Source: UBA4644 sp964646225
GTDB taxonomy: Bacteria; Bacillota; Clostridia; Oscillospirales; Butyricicoccaceae
Length of the DNA: 64,000 nucleotides
Assembly (NCBI GenBank): GCA_964646225.1
Contig: CAZYAD010000003.1
Location: forward strand, 1-64,000
Direction: 5' to 3'
Shown here: positions 51,048 through 60,056 of the stretch, one piece after another
Layout: every line of letters begins with the position of its first letter
Position numbering within the stretch: position 1 is the stretch's first letter
Made by a program: the position numbers and the translations under genes
The notes under the pieces: generated by a model
Told to the model about the DNA's origin: nothing
The model's input: the letters and a program-made list of their open reading frames with translations, nothing else
Databases searched by the model: none

Positions 51048-51764
51048 ATGTTTGGAAAAAAGAAGAAGCGCCCGCCCTTTGTGACGGCCATCATCCCCGC
51101 GGCGGGGTCCTCCCGCCGGATGGGCGGCGAAAACAAGCTGCTGCTGGAGCTGGAGGGCGTCCCCGTCCTGGCCCACACCCTGCTGGCGCTGGAGCGCTGC
51201 CCCTGCATCCGGGAGATCGTTCTGGCGGCCCCGGAGGAGCTGATCGTCCCCTATGCAGAGCTGGCCCGCAGGGCCGGCGTCACCAAGCTGACCCGGGTGG
51301 TCAAGGGGGGCGCCACCCGGCAGGAAAGCGTTTACAGGGCGGCGCTGGAGGCCTCGCCAAAGGCGGAATATCTGGCGGTGCATGACGGTGCAAGGCCGCT
51401 GGTGACGGAGGAAATCGTGGAAAGCGTCTGCAAAGCAGCGTTCCTTTACAGCTGCGCCGCCGCAGGCGTTCCGGTACATGACACCATCCGCAGCGTGGAC
51501 AGCTCGGAACGGGCGGAGGTCACCTTGACGCGGGAGAGCCTCCGGGCGATGCAGACCCCGCAGGTGGCCGACAGGGCCCTGTTGCTGGCGGCACTGAAAA
51601 AGGCGCTGGACGAGGGCGCGGCCGTCACGGACGAGTGTGCCGCGCTGGAGGCGCTGGGCGTGCGGCCGGTGATCGTCCCGGGCTCCTTTGAAAACATCAA
51701 GATCACCACCCCGGTGGATCTGGCGTTTGCCCGGGCTATTCTGGAAGGGAGGACGAAGGCATGA
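51048..51764 (+). CDS. ispD: 2-C-methyl-D-erythritol 4-phosphate cytidylyltransferase
   Basis: A 238-residue enzyme of the MEP isoprenoid pathway, joining CTP and MEP. The nucleotide-binding AAGSSRRMGGENK loop, VHDGARPLV, the RSLRAMQTPQ-like string (ESLRAMQTPQ), TDECAALE and ENIKITTPVDL are present. It starts with GAGGAGG upstream and overlaps ispF by 4 nt. Confidence 0.95.
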   Translation: MFGKKKKRPPFVTAIIPAAGSSRRMGGENKLLLELEGVPVLAHTLLALERCPCIREIVLAAPEELIVPYAELARRAGVTKLTRVVKGGATRQESVYRAALEASPKAEYLAVHDGARPLVTEEIVESVCKAAFLYSCAAAGVPVHDTIRSVDSSERAEVTLTRESLRAMQTPQVADRALLLAALKKALDEGAAVTDECAALEALGVRPVIVPGSFENIKITTPVDLAFARAILEGRTKA

Positions 51765-52237
51765 TCCGTGTTGGCATAGGCTACGATGTCCACCGCCTGA
51801 CCGAGGGGCGAAGGCTGATCCTGGGCGGGGTGGAGATCCCATTTGAAAAGGGCCTTCTGGGCCACAGCGATGCCGATGTGCTGCTCCACGCCATCACCGA
51901 CGCCCTGTTCGGCGCGGCGGCCATGGGCGATATTGGCAGCCATTTTCCCGATACCGACCCCCGCTGGAAGGGGGCGGACAGCCTGCTGCTGCTGGAGGCC
52001 TGCGGCCGGGAGCTGGCAGAGGCAGGCTGGCGGGTGAGCAACATCGATGCAGTCATCGTGGCCCAAAGGCCAAAGCTGCTGCCCCATGTACCCCGGATGC
52101 GGGAAAACATCGCCCGGGCGCTGGGTATCACGCCGGAGCAGGTGTCGCTGAAGGGCAAGACCGAGGAGGGGCTGGGCTTTACCGGAACGGGAGAGGGCAT
52201 GGCGGCCCACGCGGTCTGCCTGATCGAGAAGGATTGA
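51761..52237 (+). CDS. ispF: 2-C-methyl-D-erythritol 2,4-cyclodiphosphate synthase
   Basis: A 158-residue enzyme making the cyclodiphosphate of the MEP pathway. The zinc ligands are in GYDVH and GHSDADVLLHAITDALFGA. FPDTDPRWKGADS and KTEEGLGFTG are also family signatures. It is coupled to ispD. Confidence 0.96.
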   Translation: MIRVGIGYDVHRLTEGRRLILGGVEIPFEKGLLGHSDADVLLHAITDALFGAAAMGDIGSHFPDTDPRWKGADSLLLLEACGRELAEAGWRVSNIDAVIVAQRPKLLPHVPRMRENIARALGITPEQVSLKGKTEEGLGFTGTGEGMAAHAVCLIEKD

Positions 52238-52288
52238 ACAAAGCCGTCAGGCGGCGCATAGGATGACACGAAAGGAAGTGTTCATCCT

Positions 52289-52537
52289 GTGAGCTGTCTG
52301 ATGGTTTTTCGTTCTGTGACGCAGGCCCAGAGCGCCGGGGCCATCCTGCGGAAAAACGGCATCGCCTCTGTGCTGACAAAGCCGCCCGCAGGGATGGGCC
52401 GGGGCTCCTGTGCCTTTGGTCTGGCACTGCCCAGACAATATCTGCCCGGCGCGCTGGCGCTGCTGGGCAAAACCGGCCTGCGCCCGCTGGGCCTGTTTGA
52501 AAATACAGGTGCCGCCTGGCGGGAGGTGGTGCTGTGA
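52289..52537 (+). CDS. DUF3343 small protein
   Basis: An 82-residue protein matching DUF3343, annotated elsewhere as a putative Se/S carrier-like protein. The core pattern is FRSVTQAQSAGAILRKNGI at the start and GRGSCAFGL in the middle, with a Cys in that loop (GSCAFG) and another at residue 3. GTG at 52289 is preceded by AAAGGAAG. It overlaps the cysteine desulfurase gene as GTGA, so the pair is translationally coupled, which suggests a role in sulfur or selenium transfer. Confidence 0.75.
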   Translation: MSCLMVFRSVTQAQSAGAILRKNGIASVLTKPPAGMGRGSCAFGLALPRQYLPGALALLGKTGLRPLGLFENTGAAWREVVL

Positions 52538-53691
52538 TCTATCTGGACAACGCCGCCACTACCCTGCAAAAGCCCGCCTCGGTGCGGCGTGCCGTGGCCC
52601 AGGCGCTGGAGACCTGCGGAAATCCGGGCCGGGCGGGACATCGGGCCGCCCTGCGGGCTGCCGAGATCGTTTATGACTGCCGCTGCGCTGCGGCAGAGCT
52701 GTTTGGGATGGAGCGGCCTGAAGGGGTGGTGTTCACCTTCAACGCCACCCATGCCCTGAATATCGCCATCAAATCCTGCCTGGCGGGCGGCGGACACGCT
52801 GTCATCTCCGGCTACGAGCACAATTCGGTGGTGCGGCCGCTGGAGGGGCTGGCGGGGGCCGCCTATACCGTGGCCCGCTGGCCGCTGTTTGCGCCGGAGG
52901 AGGCCGTACCGGCGGTGACCGCAGCCCTGCGGGAGGATACCCGCTGCGTGATCCTCAACCATGTGTCCAATGTCTTCGGCTTTGTGCAGCCGCTGGAGCA
53001 GGTGGACGCTCTGTGCCGGGAACGGGGCATTCCGCTGGTGGTGGATGCCTCCCAGTCAGCGGGGCTGCTGCCGCTGGCGGTGTCCCGCCTGCCGGGGACG
53101 GCCTTTCTCTGCATGCCGGGACATAAGGGCCTCTACGGTCCGCAGGGAACCGGGATCCTGCTGTGCTGTAAAGATATACCGCTTTACAGTGTTCTGGAGG
53201 GCGGAACCGGCAGCGCTTCCCTGGAACGGCGGCAGCCGGACTTCCTCCCAGACGGTCTGGAAAGCGGGACGCTCAATGTGCCGGGCATCGCCGGTCTGCG
53301 GGAGGGCCTGCGGCTGGTCGCGGAACGGGGCGGGGAGCTCCGCCTGCGAGAGCAGGCGCTGCTGGCCCGGGCGGCAGAGGGGCTGGGGAGCCTGCCCGGC
53401 GTCCGGGTGTGGTATGATGGCACCTGCCAGTGCGGCGTGCTGTCCTTCTGTCTGGCGGGGTGGGAGCCGGCCACCCTGGGGGTGGCGCTGGCCCGGGAGG
53501 GCTTCTGTCTGCGCCCGGGGCTGCACTGTGCGCCGCTGGCCCACGAAACAGCAGGCACCCTGCCAGAGGGCACCCTGCGCGCCAGCTTTTCCCTGTTCAA
53601 CACAGAGGAGGAGGTGCTGCGCCTGCTCCGGCAGACTGAAAAACTGGCGAAATCCCCCGGCGAGGCAAAAAACAAGTGCTTCGGCTATTGA
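52534..53691 (+). CDS. Cysteine desulfurase-like class V aminotransferase
   Basis: A 385-residue PLP enzyme of the family that includes SufS-like and EF2568-type desulfurases. It starts IYLDNAATTLQKP. The PLP Lys is at about 198 (MPGHKGLYG), His in NHVSNVFG and the active-site Cys at about 332 (GLHCAPLAHE). The GTG start overlaps DUF3343. It probably takes sulfur (or selenium) from cysteine (or selenocysteine) and hands it to DUF3343. No iscU or sufB is adjacent, so it is not an Fe-S operon. Confidence 0.9.
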   Translation: MIYLDNAATTLQKPASVRRAVAQALETCGNPGRAGHRAALRAAEIVYDCRCAAAELFGMERPEGVVFTFNATHALNIAIKSCLAGGGHAVISGYEHNSVVRPLEGLAGAAYTVARWPLFAPEEAVPAVTAALREDTRCVILNHVSNVFGFVQPLEQVDALCRERGIPLVVDASQSAGLLPLAVSRLPGTAFLCMPGHKGLYGPQGTGILLCCKDIPLYSVLEGGTGSASLERRQPDFLPDGLESGTLNVPGIAGLREGLRLVAERGGELRLREQALLARAAEGLGSLPGVRVWYDGTCQCGVLSFCLAGWEPATLGVALAREGFCLRPGLHCAPLAHETAGTLPEGTLRASFSLFNTEEEVLRLLRQTEKLAKSPGEAKNKCFGY

Positions 53692-53716
53692 AAAACTGCC
53701 GTTTGTTTGTTAAAAT
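53688..53716 (+). promoter_or_regulatory. Promoter of cdaA
   Basis: TTGAAA (53688-53693, overlapping the upstream stop) and TAAAAT (53711-53716) have a 17-bp spacer. Confidence 0.65.
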
Positions 53717-53757
53717 AGGAGTAAACACAAAAACAAGAAAAGGAAGCGGCTGCCAAC

Positions 53758-54600
53758 ATGTTCGAAGGGTTGATCAACAATGTAGGAAGGGCCACGGTTT
53801 GGGATATTGTCGATATCCTGATTGTGGCCTTTTTGTTTTATAAGCTGATGCGGTTTATGCGCAAGACCAACGCGCAGAAGCTGTTTCAGGGGCTGGCCCT
53901 TCTGGTGGTGACCACCCTTCTGGCCGAGCTGATGCAGCTCAAGGCCGTCAGCTTCATCATACGCACCGTGATGGAGGTTGGCCTGCTGGCGCTGGTGATC
54001 ATCTTCCAGCCGGAGCTGCGTAAGATGCTGGAGCAGTTCGGCAGCCAGCGCCTGTTCAAGCTGCTGGGCCTGGGCCGGGGACAGGAGAACAAGGGCACCG
54101 ACACGGCCATCCTCCAGACGGTGGAGGCCGTCAATTCCCTTGCCTGGACAAAGACCGGCGCCCTGATTATCTTCCAGCGGGAGGATGATCTCCGCAGCAT
54201 CATCAACACCGGCACCACCATCAACGCCGATGTGAATGCCGAACTGCTGAAAAACCTGTTTTACAACAAGGCTCCGCTGCATGACGGCGCGGTCATCATC
54301 GCCAACGGCCGCATCGCTGCCGCAGGGTGCATCCTGCCCCTCAGCGGCAAGCAGAATATCAGCAAGGATCTGGGCACCCGCCACCGGGCGGGCCTGGGCC
54401 AGAGCGAGAGCTTTGACTCCCTGTCGGTCATCGTTTCGGAGGAGACCGGCGGGATATCTCTGGCCGAGGGAGGCATCCTCAAGCAGCATCTGGCCCCTGA
54501 AACGCTGGAGCGGCTGCTGACGGCCAAGCTGATGCCCGAGACCGAGGAGCATGACAGGCAGACACTGATGGAGCGGGTAAAGGGGTTGATCGCGAAATGA
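53758..54600 (+). CDS. cdaA: Diadenylate cyclase CdaA
   Basis: A 280-residue membrane enzyme making cyclic di-AMP, which controls potassium and osmolyte balance and wall homeostasis. Three N-terminal transmembrane segments (WDIVDILIVAFLFYKLM, LALLVVTTLLAEL, FIIRTVMEVGLLALVIIFQ) precede the DAC domain with APLHDGAVII (DGA motif) and GTRHRAG (RHR motif). It starts after AAGGAAG. The ybbR gene follows with overlapping codons, the standard cdaA-cdaR order. Confidence 0.95.
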   Translation: MFEGLINNVGRATVWDIVDILIVAFLFYKLMRFMRKTNAQKLFQGLALLVVTTLLAELMQLKAVSFIIRTVMEVGLLALVIIFQPELRKMLEQFGSQRLFKLLGLGRGQENKGTDTAILQTVEAVNSLAWTKTGALIIFQREDDLRSIINTGTTINADVNAELLKNLFYNKAPLHDGAVIIANGRIAAAGCILPLSGKQNISKDLGTRHRAGLGQSESFDSLSVIVSEETGGISLAEGGILKQHLAPETLERLLTAKLMPETEEHDRQTLMERVKGLIAK

Positions 54601-55904
54601 TGAAATGGATCCGGGAAAATGATATCATCCTGCGGGTGACCTCGCTGCTCATCGCCGTGCTGCTGTGGGCCTATGCCGTCAGTCAGGATCAGTCCGATGT
54701 GAAGCAGACCTTCCGCGACCTTACTATTCAGCTGGAGGGGGTCAACCTGCTGAAGGAGCAGGATCTGGTGATCCTGTCCGGCGGCAGCTCCACCGTGGAT
54801 ATCGAGCTCACCGGCAAGCGGGAGCAGCTGAACACCGCCCAGAACGACCCCCAGACCTCCATCCGGCGGACGGTCTCTGTGGCCAACATCACCGAGCCCG
54901 GCACCTACCATCTGGGCATCGAGGCGGCGCCGGTGGGCCTGGGCGACACCAGCGTCTCCGGCAAAAAGCCCACCACCGTCACCCTGGTGGTGGATCGCCT
55001 CAGCACGGCCTCCATCCCTGTGGAGGTGGAGCTCACCGGACAGCTGTCCGAGGGGCTGGAGCTGGCGGACTACAGCGTCTCTCCCGATGCCGTGGTTGTC
55101 CGCGGGCCGGAGACCGTCTTACGGCAGATCAAGCGGGCCAGAGCGGTCTATGAGATCTCCGGCCTCACCGCGCCGCTGCAAACCAGTGTGACCTTTACTC
55201 TGCTGGATGAAAAGGGCAACGAGGTGGTCAACAGCTACCTTTCCACCGATACCCCTGCCACCATGCTGAACATCGAGCTGCGGCAGGAGGGGGCCATCAA
55301 GACCGAGGTGGATCTCATCGATTCGCCCTATCTGAAGTCTTATATGGTCAGCGTGGATATCGATCCCGAATATGTCCGCCTCAAGGGCGACCCCGCCGAG
55401 ATCGGCGAGATCAACCAGCTGCTGCTCAATGAGATCGACCTGAGCGAGGTGGTGGAAAAGCGCACCACCTCCTTCACCCGGCTGCTCCAGGTGCCGGATG
55501 GCCTCTCGCTGGCCGCCGGAGAGAAGCCCTTTGCCACCGTCACCCTGACGCTGGACGGCTACGACTGGAAGACCATGGAGCTGGATCAGAGCCTGCTGCC
55601 CGAAAGCGAGATGTTCACCTATCCGGAGCAGACCTTTTCGGTGGAGCTGTTCGGCGAGGAAAGCGCCCTGCGGCGCATCCGCAGCAGCGATGTGACGCTG
55701 GAGTTGAGCTATGATCTGGAGGAACTGGAGGCCGGGGACAACCGGGTGCCCTGCCGGGTCAGCCTGCCGGACGGGGATATCTATATCGAGCAGTCGCTGG
55801 AGGTTACCGTAACCGTGACTCAGGAGACGCTGGACGCCCTGCGTCAGCCGCTGCCCGGTGACCGGGAACCCGGCGAGCCGGAGCCCGGCACGCCGGAAGA
55901 ATAA
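54597..55904 (+). CDS. cdaR: YbbR-domain protein (CdaR-like regulator of CdaA)
   Basis: A 435-residue membrane-anchored protein. One N-terminal transmembrane helix (ILRVTSLLIAVLLWAYAV) is followed by about four YbbR-like beta repeats (for example PVEVELTGQLSEGLELADYSVSPDAVVVRGPE). The tail is rich in Pro and Glu. It is known from Bacillus and Listeria to bind and regulate CdaA. It overlaps cdaA by 4 nt, and glmM is not next to it here, although it often follows in other Firmicutes. Confidence 0.88.
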   Translation: MMKWIRENDIILRVTSLLIAVLLWAYAVSQDQSDVKQTFRDLTIQLEGVNLLKEQDLVILSGGSSTVDIELTGKREQLNTAQNDPQTSIRRTVSVANITEPGTYHLGIEAAPVGLGDTSVSGKKPTTVTLVVDRLSTASIPVEVELTGQLSEGLELADYSVSPDAVVVRGPETVLRQIKRARAVYEISGLTAPLQTSVTFTLLDEKGNEVVNSYLSTDTPATMLNIELRQEGAIKTEVDLIDSPYLKSYMVSVDIDPEYVRLKGDPAEIGEINQLLLNEIDLSEVVEKRTTSFTRLLQVPDGLSLAAGEKPFATVTLTLDGYDWKTMELDQSLLPESEMFTYPEQTFSVELFGEESALRRIRSSDVTLELSYDLEELEAGDNRVPCRVSLPDGDIYIEQSLEVTVTVTQETLDALRQPLPGDREPGEPEPGTPEE

Positions 55905-55908
55905 CGAC

Positions 55909-57498
55909 ATGAGTATCTTGATCTCTGATGTCAGGCTTCCTTTTCCGTTTTCGGAGGAGGAAGCCTTGACTGCCGCAAGGAAGAAATTGCGGCTCAGCCC
56001 CGAAAGCGTCCTCCGCGGCTGCCTGCACAAGCGCTCGCTGGATCTGCGCCACGGCGACCTGCGGGCCATCTGCTCGGTGGAGCTTTCGCTGGCGGGGGAC
56101 GAGGCCGCCTTTGTCCGGCGGCTGGCGGATCCCCATGTACGGCTGCGGGAGCGGGCGGTCATGCCCCGTCCCACCGGAACGGAGCGGCTGGAATCGCCGC
56201 CGGTGGTGGTGGGCTTTGGCCCGGCGGGTATCTTTGCAGCCCTGCTGCTGGCGAAAAACGGCTACCGCCCCATCGTGCTGGAGCGCGGCCGGCCCATGGC
56301 GCAGCGCGACCGGGATGTCCGGGCCTTCTTTTCCGGCGGCCAGCTGGACGAGGGCTCCAACATCCAGTTTGGCGAGGGCGGCGCAGGGGCTTATTCCGAC
56401 GGCAAGCTCACCACCCGCATCGGGGACAACCGCTGCGAGCTGGTGCTGGAGCTGCTGGAGGCCCACGGCGCGCCCCATGAGGCCCTGCAGGCTGCCAAGC
56501 CCCACATCGGCACCGACCTGCTGAAGGACATCGTGGTGTCCATGCGGCAGGAAATCGGCCGTCTGGGCGGACAGGTGCGGTTCGGGACCCGGGCACAGGG
56601 CCTTGTGCTGCGGGAGGGCCGCCTGTTTGGCCTGCGGCTGGAAGGGGAGGAGCTGCCCTGCCGGACGGCGGTGCTGGCCATCGGCCACAGTGCCCGGGAC
56701 AGCTTTTTCACACTGCGGCAGCAGGGGGTGTATTTGCAGGCCAAGCCCTTTTCGGTGGGCGTCCGGGCAGAGCACTTGCAGGAGGACATAGACCGGGCCC
56801 TTTACGGCCGGTATCTGGGCACGCCCGGCCTGCCGCCGGGGGAATATGCCCTTTCCCATCGGGAGGGCGACCGGGGTTGCTACTCCTTTTGTATGTGTCC
56901 CGGCGGAGAGGTGGTGGCCGCCGCCAGCGAAAGCGGCGGTCTGGTGGTCAACGGCATGAGCTACCATGCCCGCGCCGGAAAAAATGCCAACGCCGCGCTG
57001 GTGGTCTCTGTAGGGCCTGAGGATTTCGGCTCTGATCCCCTGGACGGTGTGGCCTTTCAGCGGGAGTTGGAGAGGCGTGCCTTTGCCCTCGCCGGCGGGG
57101 ACTATGCCGCGCCGGTGCAGCTCTGGGGCGACTTTGCCCAGGGGCGGGTCTCCACCCGTCTGGGGCGCGTCACCCCCACCTATCCCCGCGGCTGGCAGTT
57201 CCGCCCGCTGGAGGAGGTTCTGCCGGAGCAGGTCTGCGGCCTGCTGCGCCGGGCTATGCCCCGCTTTGGGCAAAGGCTTCGGGGATATGACGCCGCAGAC
57301 ACCATCTTCACCGGGGTGGAGACCCGCACCTCGTCGCCGGTGCGCATCACCCGGGGCGACGATCTTTACAGCCTGAATGTACAGGGCCTGATCCCCTGCG
57401 GCGAGGGCGCCGGTTATGCCGGCGGCATCATGTCCGCAGCGGTGGACGGCATCCGCGCGGCAGAGGCCATCATGAGCCGTTATGCCCCGCTGGAATAG
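55909..57498 (+). CDS. FAD-dependent oxidoreductase
   Basis: A 529-residue flavoprotein of the uncharacterised NAD(P)/FAD-dependent dehydrogenase family common in Clostridia. An N-terminal domain of about 90 residues precedes the dinucleotide-binding VVVGFGPAGIFAALLLAK motif. GEGGAGAYSDGKLTTR and the C-terminal CGEGAGYAGGIMSAAVDGI are family signatures. ATG 55909 has GGAAG 9 nt upstream; the frame extends back into the ybbR gene. The reaction is unknown. The RseC-like gene is 15 nt downstream. Confidence 0.87.
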   Translation: MSILISDVRLPFPFSEEEALTAARKKLRLSPESVLRGCLHKRSLDLRHGDLRAICSVELSLAGDEAAFVRRLADPHVRLRERAVMPRPTGTERLESPPVVVGFGPAGIFAALLLAKNGYRPIVLERGRPMAQRDRDVRAFFSGGQLDEGSNIQFGEGGAGAYSDGKLTTRIGDNRCELVLELLEAHGAPHEALQAAKPHIGTDLLKDIVVSMRQEIGRLGGQVRFGTRAQGLVLREGRLFGLRLEGEELPCRTAVLAIGHSARDSFFTLRQQGVYLQAKPFSVGVRAEHLQEDIDRALYGRYLGTPGLPPGEYALSHREGDRGCYSFCMCPGGEVVAAASESGGLVVNGMSYHARAGKNANAALVVSVGPEDFGSDPLDGVAFQRELERRAFALAGGDYAAPVQLWGDFAQGRVSTRLGRVTPTYPRGWQFRPLEEVLPEQVCGLLRRAMPRFGQRLRGYDAADTIFTGVETRTSSPVRITRGDDLYSLNVQGLIPCGEGAGYAGGIMSAAVDGIRAAEAIMSRYAPLE

Positions 57499-57513
57499 AA
57501 AAGGGAGGAAGCT

Positions 57514-57921
57514 ATGGAACAGCAAGCGCAAGTGATCCGTATCGTCAGCGATGCCGTGGCCCGGGTGGCCGTCAAACGGAAATCGGCCTGCAGCGGCGAC
57601 TGCCATACCTGTCACGGTTGTCCCCACCCGGATGAGATCGTCATGGTGGACGCCGACAATCTGGTGGGCGCGCAGAAGGGCGACAATGTGCTGGTGCGCA
57701 GCGATACCGGCCGGGTGCTCAAGCTGGCCGCCATGCTGTATCTCATGCCGGTGGTGCTGTTTTTCCTGGGGTATTTTCTCATGCCCGGGGGAGAAGGGGC
57801 GCGGCTGGCTGTGGGCGGCGGAGCCTTTGCAGCGGGCATCCTGATCTGTATGGCGGTTTCCCGCTGGATGAAGGAAAACAACAGGGAAATGCACTTTTCC
57901 ATCGTGGAAGTGCTGGAATAA
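57514..57921 (+). CDS. RseC/SoxR-reducing-system-like membrane protein
   Basis: A 135-residue protein of the RseC/MucC type. The N-terminal Cys-rich motif (SACSGDCHTCHGC, residues about 25-37) probably binds a metal or cluster. Two transmembrane segments follow (LAAMLYLMPVVLFFLGYFL and GGGAFAAGILICMAVSRW). In other bacteria the family is tied to Rnf-type electron transfer and redox control of SoxR. Here it is next to an FAD dehydrogenase, a possible redox pair. Confidence 0.82.
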   Translation: MEQQAQVIRIVSDAVARVAVKRKSACSGDCHTCHGCPHPDEIVMVDADNLVGAQKGDNVLVRSDTGRVLKLAAMLYLMPVVLFFLGYFLMPGGEGARLAVGGGAFAAGILICMAVSRWMKENNREMHFSIVEVLE

Positions 57922-57933
57922 GAGTAGGAAGTG

Positions 57934-58818
57934 ATGAATTTGCTGAAAAGCATGACCGGCTATGGCCGGGTAAAGGTGGAAAATGATCTCCGGGAGATCA
58001 CGGTGGAGCTGCGTTCGGTGAACCACCGCTATCTGGATCTGAACATCAAGGTGCCTCGGATCTACGGCTATCTGGAGGATATGGTCTCCAAGCAGGCACA
58101 GGCCGCCATCGCCCGGGGCAAGGTGGATATCTATGTGTCCATTCGCGCAAAAGAGGGGGCCGATCTCCGGGTCACCCCCAATATGGCTGTGATCCAGGGC
58201 TATGTGGAGGCCGCCCGCCGGGTGTCCGAGACCTATGGCGTCCCCGGCGAGATGACCGCCCTGTCCCTGCTGCGTCTGCCCGACGCCATGGAGCAGAACC
58301 GGGAGGAGGCCGACGCCGATCAGCTGAAGGCTGAGGTCTCTGCCGTGCTGGCACAGGCGCTGGAGGAATACAATGCCATGCGTCAGCGGGAGGGCGCCCG
58401 TCTGGTGGAGGATGTGGCCCTGCGGGCCGGGCTCATTGCCCGGGCGGTGGACTTTGTGGAGCAGCGCTCCCCTGACTGTGTAGAGGAATACCGCGCCCGC
58501 CTTGCCGCCCGGATGACCGAGCTGCTGGACGGCACCGAGCTGGCCCAGCAGCGCATTTTGCAGGAGGCCGCTCTGTATGCCGACAAGGTCAATGTCACCG
58601 AGGAGATCGTCCGCCTGCGCTCCCACCTGTCTCAGCTGGAGACCATGCTGAAAAGTCCGGTGGCCATCGGCCGCAAGCTGGATTTTCTGGTGCAGGAGAT
58701 GAACCGTGAGACCAACACCATCGGCTCCAAGGCCAATGACTTCCAGATCGCCAAGACCGTGGTAGATATGAAGGCCGAGATCGAAAAGATCCGGGAGCAG
58801 ATCCAGAATCTGGAGTAA
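57934..58818 (+). CDS. yicC: YicC-family endoribonuclease/stress protein
   Basis: A 294-residue protein. The opening KSMTGYGR and closing DMKAEIEKIREQIQNLE are diagnostic. Recent work assigns YicC as an RNase. The region 57931-57942 holds GTG, ATG (57934) and TTG (57940) in frame; the TTG sits 9 nt after GGAA and would give the canonical short start before KSMTGYG, so it may be the real one. It begins the yicC-remA-gmk-rpoZ-priA-def-fmt operon. Confidence 0.9.
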   Translation: MNLLKSMTGYGRVKVENDLREITVELRSVNHRYLDLNIKVPRIYGYLEDMVSKQAQAAIARGKVDIYVSIRAKEGADLRVTPNMAVIQGYVEAARRVSETYGVPGEMTALSLLRLPDAMEQNREEADADQLKAEVSAVLAQALEEYNAMRQREGARLVEDVALRAGLIARAVDFVEQRSPDCVEEYRARLAARMTELLDGTELAQQRILQEAALYADKVNVTEEIVRLRSHLSQLETMLKSPVAIGRKLDFLVQEMNRETNTIGSKANDFQIAKTVVDMKAEIEKIREQIQNLE

Positions 58819-58828
58819 GGAGCGCCTT

Positions 58829-59098
58829 ATGAAACTGATCAACATCGGCTTTGGCAATATGGTCTCCTCTGACCGGCTGGTGGCCATTGTCAGTCCGGAA
58901 TCGGCCCCCATCCGCCGTATCATCACCAAGGCCAAGGAGAGCAATATGCTCATCGACGCCACCTATGGCCGCCGCAGCCGCAGCGTGCTGGTCACCGACT
59001 CCGACCATGTGATCCTGTCCTCCATCCAGCCGGAGACCATTGCAAACCGCTTCAGCAGCGAGTATGAGGACGACGAGGAGGAGGAAGAGGATGAATAA
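58829..59098 (+). CDS. remA: DUF370/RemA-like matrix regulatory protein
   Basis: An 89-residue DNA-binding regulator of the RemA family. IGFGNMVSSDRLVAIVSPESAPIRR and DATYGRRSRSVLV are the conserved core. In B. subtilis RemA activates biofilm matrix and osmoprotection genes. The acidic C-terminal tail (DDEEEEEDE) is longer than usual. It overlaps gmk by 8 nt. Confidence 0.92.
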   Translation: MKLINIGFGNMVSSDRLVAIVSPESAPIRRIITKAKESNMLIDATYGRRSRSVLVTDSDHVILSSIQPETIANRFSSEYEDDEEEEEDE

Positions 59099-59678
59099 AG
59101 GCTCCCTGTTTATTATCACCGGTCCCAGCGGCACGGGAAAGGGCACCCTGCTCAGGCAGGTGATGCAAACCCTGGATCGGCTGTATTTCTCGGTGTCGGC
59201 TACCACCAGAGCGCCCCGCCCCGGGGAGGAAGACGGCGTGCATTATCACTTCCTCAGCCGGGAGCGGTTTGAGGAGCTGGTGGCCCGGGATCGCTTTCTG
59301 GAATATGCCCGCTATGCGGAAAATTATTACGGCACCCCCCTGGATCCCGTTCTGGAGCAGATGGAGCAGGGCCGCGATGTGATCCTGGAGATCGAACTCC
59401 AGGGTGCCCTTCAGGTGATGGCCCGGATGCCGGAGGCGGTGACGGTGTTCATCGCGCCGCCCTCCTTTGCCGAGCTGGAGAGCCGGCTGCGGGGCCGCGG
59501 CACCGAGACGGAGGAGGTCATCCGCACCCGGCTGGAGCTTGCCCGGAAGGAATGCGCCGCCATGAACGCTTTCCGCTATGTGGTGGTGAACGACCGCGTA
59601 GAGGAGGCCGCCGACCGCCTGCGGGCGGTGATCCTGTCTCAGCGCTGCCTGCGGGAAAAGCAGACGCTGGCCCTTTGA
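59091..59678 (+). CDS. gmk: Guanylate kinase
   Basis: A 195-residue kinase phosphorylating GMP. The P-loop GPSGTGKGT, the GMP-binding TTRAPRPGEEDGVHYHF and EIELQGALQV are present. ATG 59091 is within the end of remA, after GGAAGAGG. Confidence 0.96.
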   Translation: MNKGSLFIITGPSGTGKGTLLRQVMQTLDRLYFSVSATTRAPRPGEEDGVHYHFLSRERFEELVARDRFLEYARYAENYYGTPLDPVLEQMEQGRDVILEIELQGALQVMARMPEAVTVFIAPPSFAELESRLRGRGTETEEVIRTRLELARKECAAMNAFRYVVVNDRVEEAADRLRAVILSQRCLREKQTLAL

Positions 59679-59747
59679 CAGGGGCACGGTGTGCCCCATC
59701 GTTACCATTGTGTAAGAAATTGAAGAATAGAAAAGGAGAATCACCCT

Positions 59748-60050
59748 ATGCTGCATCCCTCGATGAGTGAATTGCTGGAAAAAGTAGACAACCGTTATCT
59801 GCTGGTGAATGTGGCCGCAAAGCGCGCCCGTCAGATCGCAGAGGAGGCCGAGCTGAACGAGGTCAACCTGTCGGAAAAGCCGGTGAAGCTGGCGCTGGAT
59901 GACATCGTGGCCGGCCGGATCGTCAATGTGTCCGAGGCGGATGACGTGCAGAGCGACGAGAGCGACGCCGAACAGAGCAGCGACGCGCCGGAGGAGGCCG
60001 GTCAGGACGAAGCCGGACAGGAAGCAGACGAAGAAGCCGCAGAGGAGTAA
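59748..60050 (+). CDS. rpoZ: RNA polymerase omega subunit
   Basis: A 100-residue subunit that aids assembly of RNA polymerase. The opening MLHPSMSELLEKVDNRYLLV and RARQIAEEAE are family core. The C-terminal third is a low-complexity acidic tail. A 69-nt gap from gmk contains an AAAAGGAG site. Confidence 0.92.
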   Translation: MLHPSMSELLEKVDNRYLLVNVAAKRARQIAEEAELNEVNLSEKPVKLALDDIVAGRIVNVSEADDVQSDESDAEQSSDAPEEAGQDEAGQEADEEAAEE

Positions 60051-60056
60051 ACCGGC

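Noticed and set aside
55804..58962. A 1052-residue minus-strand open frame
   Set aside because: It runs across four well-supported plus-strand genes and has no homology-like features.
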